The position numbers were made by a program, and so were the translations under genes. This document shows, piece by piece, positions 58,138 to 64,000 of a stretch of 64,000 bases of DNA (its first letter is position 1; every line of letters begins with the position of its first letter). Under the pieces are notes generated by a model. The model was given only the letters and a program-made list of their open reading frames with translations, was not told the origin of the DNA and made no database searches. Source of the DNA: UBA8752 sp964223495 (GTDB taxonomy: Bacteria; Bacteroidota; Bacteroidia; Flavobacteriales_D; Sanyastnellaceae); the NCBI GenBank assembly GCA_964223495.1, contig CAXQGL010000037.1, forward strand, positions 1 through 64,000. The letters are read 5' to 3'.

Positions 58138-60020
58138 GATGAACTGTGTTCCGTGATGAAGGGGGAGTACTCCGGCAAATGTCGTGCGAAGGCGACGCGT
58201 ACATCGTCTGTGTTCCAGTTGTGTTTCTCCATGGCATGCTGTGCTTCCTCCAGGGTCATCCGCACAGCTTCCCGGTCCACTTCGGCGCGGGCCGCACGCA
58301 GGATTTTGGGATGATGCGTGGCCAGCAGGTTCTCTTGCCCACTCATCAATTCCTCGTGCAGTTTCTCACCGGGCCTCAATCCGATGACCTCCACATTGAT
58401 GTCCTGCCCCTCGACCAGACCGGCCAGTCTGATCATGCGCCGGGCGAGGTCCGCGATGCGTACCCGGTCTCCCATGTCGAACACGAAAATGTCGTCTCCC
58501 TGGCTCGTGGCGGCAGCTTCCATGACCAATTGCACGGCCTCGGGAATGGTCATGAAGTAGCGGGTGACCTCCGGGTGGGTCAGGGTGAGGGGGCCGCCGT
58601 TTTCGATCTGCCTGCGAAACAGTGGGATCACGCTGCCATTGCTGTCGAGGACATTTCCGAAACGCGTGATGACGCATTTCATGCCGTGTCCTTCACCGAG
58701 GCCCCGGACGACCAGTTCCGCCATCCGCTTGGAGGCCCCCATGATGCTGGTGGGATTGACGGCTTTGTCGGTGCTGATCATCACGAAGGTTCCCGTGCCG
58801 CAGGAACGGGCAGCACGGATCACATTGGCCGTGCCCATCACATTGGTGTGCCATGCGGCTTCGGGCTGGGATTCCATGACGGGGACATGCTTGTAGGCTG
58901 CAGCGTGGTAGATCAGATCGGGTTGGAACGCTGTGCAGAGGGCCAACATGGCATCCTCATCGCGCACGTCCGCAATCCGCGCTTCCAAACGGTCCGCCTC
59001 CGATCCCAGGCGCACCCTGGCCGAGAGGACGAGGTCGTGCAACGGCGTCTCGGCGATGTCGATGGCCAAAACGCATGCGGCGTTGCGTTCCAAAGCCTGC
59101 ATGACGAGCTCCGACCCGATGGATCCCGCACCTCCGGTGACCAGTATGCGGGCCCGGCCCACCTGTTCGGCAATGGCGGAGGCGTCGAGTTCGATGACCG
59201 GTCTGCCCAGGAGATCCTCGATCCGGATGTCCCGCAGTTGACCCGCACTGAGTTCTCCCTGGATCCAGCGCTGCGCAGGCGGGACATCCATCACCCGCAA
59301 TCCGGCATCCAGTGCGGCATCGATGACTTCCGACTTCCTGATGGGTGAGAGGCGCTGGATGGAGACGATGAGCCGCTTGGCCTTGTGTTCCGCCAGTACA
59401 TCTTCGAGGTCGTTCGCAGCGAATATGGGGACGCCGTCCATCCGCTTGCCCTGCTTTTTGGGGTCATCATCCAGGAAGGCAACGACCCTGAGTGGGTCGG
59501 GGCTCGGTCGCTCGACCGCCTGCTTGGTGATGATGCCCGCTTCTCCGGCACCGAAAATGATGACGGGGGTGGGGCGTGCCGTCTGGAACCGCTCATAGAC
59601 CGAGCGTACCGTGATTCGGAAACCGATGAGCAACACGGCCGAGGCGAGGAATTCGATGGCGGTGACACTGAGTGGGATGGGATAGGCCCTCCCCATGGTC
59701 AGCGCCGCGAGGTCCAGCGCGAGGAACAATGTGGTTCCCATGGACAGTGAAAGGAGAACGCGCCGGGCATCTCGGCTGCCGCTGAATCGGATGATCCCGG
59801 CAAACGTCCGGAAAGCCAGCATGGAGAAGGCCCGGATGACGAGGTAAGTGGGCAGGAACCGACGCGCAGCCTCCAGTTCATGGAGGGGAGGGGCGAATTC
59901 AAACCGCATCGCATAGGCCAATCCCAGCGCCACGACACCCATGGACAGGTCGATCGTGAAGATGACCCATCTCGGCACGAGTTGGGGTCGGGATTGGATT
60001 GTGCGCAACAGTTGGAACAT
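58134..60020 (-). CDS. CapD/FlaA1-type membrane UDP-sugar 4,6-dehydratase
   Basis: 628 residues. Four N-terminal membrane helices (about residues 20-135). A first Rossmann domain (IIFGAGEAGIITKQAV, about 152-167) is a nucleotide-binding fold of unclear role. The catalytic SDR domain begins ILVTGGAGSIGSELVMQAL (about 292), with YHAAAYKHVPVME, MISTDKAVNPTSIMGASKRMAE and TRFGNVLDSNGSVIPLF. This is the WbpM/PglF/CapD family that makes 4-keto-6-deoxy UDP-GlcNAc for surface glycans. The ATG at 60020 gives MFQLLRTIQSRPQLV, 8 bases after a TATCTTGC sequence; an earlier start at 60074 is possible. Confidence 0.92.
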   Translation of the reverse strand: MFQLLRTIQSRPQLVPRWVIFTIDLSMGVVALGLAYAMRFEFAPPLHELEAARRFLPTYLVIRAFSMLAFRTFAGIIRFSGSRDARRVLLSLSMGTTLFLALDLAALTMGRAYPIPLSVTAIEFLASAVLLIGFRITVRSVYERFQTARPTPVIIFGAGEAGIITKQAVERPSPDPLRVVAFLDDDPKKQGKRMDGVPIFAANDLEDVLAEHKAKRLIVSIQRLSPIRKSEVIDAALDAGLRVMDVPPAQRWIQGELSAGQLRDIRIEDLLGRPVIELDASAIAEQVGRARILVTGGAGSIGSELVMQALERNAACVLAIDIAETPLHDLVLSARVRLGSEADRLEARIADVRDEDAMLALCTAFQPDLIYHAAAYKHVPVMESQPEAAWHTNVMGTANVIRAARSCGTGTFVMISTDKAVNPTSIMGASKRMAELVVRGLGEGHGMKCVITRFGNVLDSNGSVIPLFRRQIENGGPLTLTHPEVTRYFMTIPEAVQLVMEAAATSQGDDIFVFDMGDRVRIADLARRMIRLAGLVEGQDINVEVIGLRPGEKLHEELMSGQENLLATHHPKILRAARAEVDREAVRMTLEEAQHAMEKHNWNTDDVRVAFARHLPEYSPFITEHSSS

Positions 60021-60078
60021 CCTGGTCGGCAAGATACCGCCGCGGGCTCCGTGACGTTTAATTTCCCGGACCAACGGA

Positions 60079-63000
60079 ATGGAGACATTGGTGATTGCAA
60101 CGATCGTGGGGCGGGCCCTGTCCCTGCCAATCCATCGGATTGTCGGGCGTGTGGGCTGTATGGTGCTGGTCTTGGCTGCGGGCTTGGCTTCGGGCCAGGA
60201 CGAGGTGGACCTGCTCGCACTGGAGAATGCAGTGGATCAACTCGCCAAGGAGGTTTCGGTCTATGACAAGGATGCCCAACGGTTCCTCGAGAAGGAGCTG
60301 AAGCCGCTCCTGCTCGATCCCATGGCGCCACGGGAGATTACAGGAGTTTTCGTGGACCGTCTGGATCAGATTGACGCAGCCAACCTCGGGACATTTCCCG
60401 AGCAATTCGGATATGCCCGCAGCGTGCAGGCAGCCCTGAGTGGGGATTCGTTGAGGATTCCCTTCGGCGCTTGGGATGAGGCCGTCGACCGTGCGATGGG
60501 CAATCGCCGCGTGGCAAAGGATTTCGCGGCGCTCCTGCCCTTGGGCAAGGACCTCTTGTTGGATGGGGTGTTTTATGCCTCCAAATCCGTGCAATGGTCC
60601 TTCGACGGCCCGTTGGCCATTTCCGTTCCCGAGGATGGGGGTAAGCCCCGGTTCATTTTTGGTCCTTCCGGACGGCTGATGGCATTGGCCAAGGGGGATA
60701 CCCTGCTCGTCCAGAAGACCGGAGGGGAATACGACTACGGTGGGGCGCGTTTCGAGGGACGCAGCGGACGGGTCGATTGGGGGCGTTCCGGGTGGGATCC
60801 CAACTTGAATCATGCCGACTTCGGTCCTTATTCCATCCGATTGAAGACGCCTTCCATGACGGTCGATTCAGCCCTGTTCACGACCGAGTTGTTTCCAGAC
60901 CCCCTGTTGGGACAGTTGACGGACAAGGCGAGGGTGCGCCGCAGGGACGAAAAGACGGGGGCTGCCACCGATGCGGCGCGTTATCCCCGTTTCGATACCT
61001 ACATCAACCGACTGTCTATGCCGGATATCGTTCCGGGAGTGGATTTCGAGGGCGGACTGACCGTTCGGGGAGCCGAGTTGCAGGGCAAGGGCAGCCAGGA
61101 GGAGCCGGCGCAATTGAGATTCAGAAGGGGGGATACGGTGATGGTCGAATGCCGGTCTTCCTTGTTCATTCTTCGATCCCAGCAATTCAGTGGACAAGGT
61201 GTGGAGGCCGTTTTGAGGTTGGGTGCGGACAGCCTCTATCATCCGGAATTGAACCTCCGGTTCAACCTGAAAGCAGGTAAACTATCGCTGATCCGAACGG
61301 ACGAGGGATTGGGGCCGCGGCCGTTCTCGGATTCCTATCACAGCCTGTTCCTGGACTGCAGTGTCCTGTCGTGGTCGTTGGACGATACGAGGATCAGGTT
61401 GGAAGGACCTCCGGGTTCAGTGCGGTCGACGGCCGTCTTGACCAGCAGTGACTTTTTCGATGCGGACCTGTTTCGCGACATGCAGGGCATCGATCCGGTG
61501 CACCCGCTCGTCCGGGTGCGGAACCATGTCAAGGGCACCGGAGATTCGACGTTCACCAGCATGGAATTGGGCGGCAGTCTCCGGTTGAGCGAGCCCAAGA
61601 CTCGCGCCATGATGATCAGGTTGGCCCATGAAGGCTACCTCGAAATGGACCTCGACACACGCACCGCCACAGCGACGGACAAGCTCTTTGCCGACCTGGC
61701 CAATGCCGCGGGTCGAAGGGATTTCGATGTCTTGTTCTTCCGGTCTGAAATCGTGGGCGGTCAGCATGGGGAGATCAGTCTGCTCAATGGGCAATTGAAG
61801 GTCGAAGGGGTGGCCAGGGTGGATGTATCCCGTGACCGTGGCGTGATCATAGAACCGCGGAACGGTCAGGTGGTGATCGGTGAGGACCGGGATTTTGAGT
61901 TCGCGGGTGGTGTGCGCGCGGGCAACCTTCAATTCGATGGTTCGGACTACGCTTTTGACTACGAGGCTTTTTCCATCGAGCTCAATGCAGTGGAAAACTG
62001 CAAGTTGCGGGTCAATGATGAAGTGGAACGCGATGTGCGCGGCAGGCCGAAGCGGAAGTTGGTCAAGAACAGGCTGGAGTACATCCAAGGTGTGCTGAGG
62101 GTGGATGTGCCCATCAACCGGTCGGGACGATTGAGTGAAGCGTATCCCGAGTATCCCGTGCTGATCACCGAGGAACCCAGCTATGTGCATTGGGATGATG
62201 AGGCCATTGAGGAGGGGGCATACGAACGCGACCGGTTCCGCTTCGTGGTGGAGCCGTTCACGTTGGACAGCCTCGACGCCCTGGGCCGGAGGGAGCTCGT
62301 GTTCGCAGGGACTTTGGAATCCGGGGACCTGCTGCCACCCCTGCAGGAGGAACTCAGGGTCATGGACGACCTGTACCTCGGGTTCACGACTTCGACCCCA
62401 TCGGGCGGTTACGGCGTGTATGGTGGGGTGGGCACATTTGACCAGAATCTGACCTTGGATGGCGGTGGATTGCAAGGTGGCGGCAGGCTCGACTTTCGAA
62501 CATCGCACGCGGAGAGCGACCGATTCGTGCTGCTTCCTGACAGCACGAAAGGGGTGGCACAGGTCTTCACCAACCGGGAGGCGGCAGGGCCACCGGCCGT
62601 GCCCGAGGTACAGGGTGAGGAGGTGGATGTCCTGTTCCGTCCGCGGTCCATGCAAATGCTGGCCCGCTCTAAGGAGGTGCCCATCCGGTTCTTCGAGGGT
62701 GAAAGTGAACTCGACGGGGGCCTCGTGCTCGGAGAAGACGGCATGACCGGTGACGGCAGCATGCGCTTCAGTGGAGCGGAACTCAATTCCGACCTCTATC
62801 GGTTCAACCGGAGGCACATTCTGGCCGATACGGCCTCCTTCCAGTTGGACCAACGTGTGGAAGGGGCCCTCGCATTCAAGACGGACAACGTCCACTGTGA
62901 CATTGATTTCGATGAACGCGTGGGTGAATTCGCCTCCAATGACGGTGAGACGAAGATTGAATTGCCCGCCAACCAGTACATCTGCTACATGGATGAATTC

Positions 63001-64000
63001 AAGTGGTTCATGGACAAGGATGAGATGGAGATGTCGTCCAACCGGGAACCCCTCGATGACTTCGTCATCGATACGGATGAGGCGTCATCGAGTTCGAACT
63101 TCTATTCCGTCCGGGCGGACCAGGACAGCTTGAATTTCCTGGCCCCCACGGCTGTGTACGATGTGAGCGAAGCGGTCCTGCAATGCGAGTCGGTCAAGTT
63201 CATCCGTACCGCGGACGCATTCGTGGAGCCGGACAGCGGCAAGGTCGTGTTGCGTCGCAGGGCCCAGATGGACCAGCTGACACGGGCGGTCATCGTGGCC
63301 AACGTCGTGACGCGGCACCACCGGTTGTTCAATGCCGACGTGAACATCCTCGGCCGTTTCGATTACGAGGCCAATGCGAGCATCTTCTACAAGGATGAGA
63401 ACGGACTTGAGCAGTTGATCCGGCTGGATGAGGTGGAAGTGGATACCAGTGGTGAGACCGTCGGGTATGGAACGATTCCCATTCAGGATGGATTCGGGTT
63501 GAGTCCATTCTTCGGTTTCTCGGGCGGGGTCAGGTTGGCAGCGGCAAGGGAGCACCTTGAGTTCGACGGTGCTGTCACGCTGGAAGCGGCGTGCCCCGAG
63601 ACGGACAAGGAGCAGTTGATGTTCACGGCGGTGATCGATCCGAAGGATGTCCGGATTCCCATCGATACGACCATGAAGACGCCGTTGATGTCCCACCTGG
63701 GCATCGGGGCATACCTGCGGGATGTGGATGAACCGGGAGGCGGCCCCTATGGCGCATTCGTGGATGAAATCCGGAGTCACGATGAATACCGCATCCTCGC
63801 CGCCACGGGAGAATTGCGCTATGACAAGCGCAACGCGCTGTATCAGGCGGGCACTCCGGAAAAAATGCTCCAACCGGATCTGCCCGGAACGCTCATTGAA
63901 TTGAAGGCAGGGGAATGCGGGGTCACGGGAAGTGGTCCGGTGACCCTACCCGTGGATTACGGACTGGTCACACAACGATCGGCCGGCACCATGAAGGTCT
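60079..64000 (+). CDS. Very large exported protein of unknown function (3' end cut by window edge)
   Basis: At least 1307 codons from the ATG at 60079; continues beyond the right edge. A signal peptide is present (hydrophobic GCMVLVLAAGLA, cleavage near ASGQ, about residue 40). The rest has no membrane helix and is dominated by short beta-strand patterns separated by charged turns. Examples are VDFEGGLTVRGAELQGKG, RRDEKTGA and MTGDGSMRFSGAEL, reminiscent of AsmA-like or jelly-roll repeats. A distinctive segment near residue 967 reads YICYMDEFKWFMDKDE. I recall large uncharacterised proteins of this kind in other Flavobacteriales but cannot confirm it. Divergent from the CapD-like gene with a 58-base spacer. 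Confidence 0.85.
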   Translation, partial: METLVIATIVGRALSLPIHRIVGRVGCMVLVLAAGLASGQDEVDLLALENAVDQLAKEVSVYDKDAQRFLEKELKPLLLDPMAPREITGVFVDRLDQIDAANLGTFPEQFGYARSVQAALSGDSLRIPFGAWDEAVDRAMGNRRVAKDFAALLPLGKDLLLDGVFYASKSVQWSFDGPLAISVPEDGGKPRFIFGPSGRLMALAKGDTLLVQKTGGEYDYGGARFEGRSGRVDWGRSGWDPNLNHADFGPYSIRLKTPSMTVDSALFTTELFPDPLLGQLTDKARVRRRDEKTGAATDAARYPRFDTYINRLSMPDIVPGVDFEGGLTVRGAELQGKGSQEEPAQLRFRRGDTVMVECRSSLFILRSQQFSGQGVEAVLRLGADSLYHPELNLRFNLKAGKLSLIRTDEGLGPRPFSDSYHSLFLDCSVLSWSLDDTRIRLEGPPGSVRSTAVLTSSDFFDADLFRDMQGIDPVHPLVRVRNHVKGTGDSTFTSMELGGSLRLSEPKTRAMMIRLAHEGYLEMDLDTRTATATDKLFADLANAAGRRDFDVLFFRSEIVGGQHGEISLLNGQLKVEGVARVDVSRDRGVIIEPRNGQVVIGEDRDFEFAGGVRAGNLQFDGSDYAFDYEAFSIELNAVENCKLRVNDEVERDVRGRPKRKLVKNRLEYIQGVLRVDVPINRSGRLSEAYPEYPVLITEEPSYVHWDDEAIEEGAYERDRFRFVVEPFTLDSLDALGRRELVFAGTLESGDLLPPLQEELRVMDDLYLGFTTSTPSGGYGVYGGVGTFDQNLTLDGGGLQGGGRLDFRTSHAESDRFVLLPDSTKGVAQVFTNREAAGPPAVPEVQGEEVDVLFRPRSMQMLARSKEVPIRFFEGESELDGGLVLGEDGMTGDGSMRFSGAELNSDLYRFNRRHILADTASFQLDQRVEGALAFKTDNVHCDIDFDERVGEFASNDGETKIELPANQYICYMDEFKWFMDKDEMEMSSNREPLDDFVIDTDEASSSSNFYSVRADQDSLNFLAPTAVYDVSEAVLQCESVKFIRTADAFVEPDSGKVVLRRRAQMDQLTRAVIVANVVTRHHRLFNADVNILGRFDYEANASIFYKDENGLEQLIRLDEVEVDTSGETVGYGTIPIQDGFGLSPFFGFSGGVRLAAAREHLEFDGAVTLEAACPETDKEQLMFTAVIDPKDVRIPIDTTMKTPLMSHLGIGAYLRDVDEPGGGPYGAFVDEIRSHDEYRILAATGELRYDKRNALYQAGTPEKMLQPDLPGTLIELKAGECGVTGSGPVTLPVDYGLVTQRSAGTMKV

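Noticed and set aside
61417..62895. Open frame of 492 codons on the minus strand
   Set aside because: Antisense to the large exported protein, which has a signal peptide and continuous frame; no motif in the antisense product.
1..64000. tRNA, rRNA, CRISPR, IS elements, prophage, attachment sites
   Set aside because: All spacers were read on both strands. I found no tRNA cloverleaf, rRNA, regular direct repeats, transposase, integrase or phage genes, and the gene content is uniform chromosomal core.

Overview
The window is chromosomal DNA of a Bacteroidota bacterium, most likely a GC-rich member of Flavobacteriales (Cryomorphaceae-like). The evidence is a type IX secretion (T9SS) type-B cargo protein, a PorE-like TPR/PD40/OmpA protein, Bacteroidota-restricted families (S46 peptidase, DUF4294, DUF6438, DUF4199), and repeated TAnnTTTG/TAnnTTCG promoter boxes just upstream of start codons. 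I see no mobile element, prophage, CRISPR array, tRNA or rRNA. No gene-free stretch exceeds about 170 bases.

Layout. 0-10.5 kb (minus): gyrB (cut by the left edge), an outer-membrane beta-barrel protein coupled to a large TPR protein, a PorE-like OmpA protein and a dicarboxylate/glutamate symporter. 10.5-17.6 kb: aroC (minus) divergent from hutI, a secreted FG-GAP/UnbV protein and bifunctional ftcD (plus), which together give the last steps of histidine breakdown. 17.6-25.4 kb: cutC, rplS-trmD-aldo/keto reductase (minus), ppc (plus) and a DPP7-type S46 peptidase (minus). 25.5-34.8 kb: one minus-strand operon, exonuclease-ccmB-ccmC-ccmD-ccmE-ccmF-DUF2520-kdsC, then yidC-DUF6438 with its own promoter. 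The cytochrome c maturation genes are unusual: a Cys-type CcmE, a CcmC with a periplasmic insert, an enlarged CcmF, and a 57-residue CcmD.

34.9-40.9 kb: DUF4294, a biotin carboxylase, an SDR, a previously unlisted signal recognition particle RNA (minus, about 37919-38028), a DUF4199-like membrane protein, a GT2 glycosyltransferase and mnmA. 41.0-46.8 kb (plus): an ECF sigma factor, an overlapping membrane protein that looks like an anti-sigma factor but carries periplasmic PKD modules and a C-terminal module resembling the T9SS type-B sorting domain, then a 1271-residue type-B cargo protein with CUB, P-domain and PKD modules. I think this triad is the most interesting unit: the sensor may mimic the C-terminal domain of the cargo next to it.

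46.9-54.7 kb (minus): a seven-gene operon, YfgM-like TPR-ribH-GT22-like glycosyltransferase-DUF2461-M1 peptidase-bioY-M1 peptidase, ending in a strong bidirectional terminator. 54.8-57.1 kb (plus): recF, a DUF721 gene and a methyltransferase. 57.1-60.0 kb (minus): a CapD/FlaA1-type sugar-nucleotide dehydratase, an unknown gene and yigZ, chained by 4-base overlaps (yigZ starts with TTG). 60.1-64 kb (plus): the first 1307 codons of a very large exported protein of unknown function, cut by the right edge.

Products are assigned from motifs I can read in the translations. No database search was possible, so family names are my recognition and subfamily claims are marked as inference.
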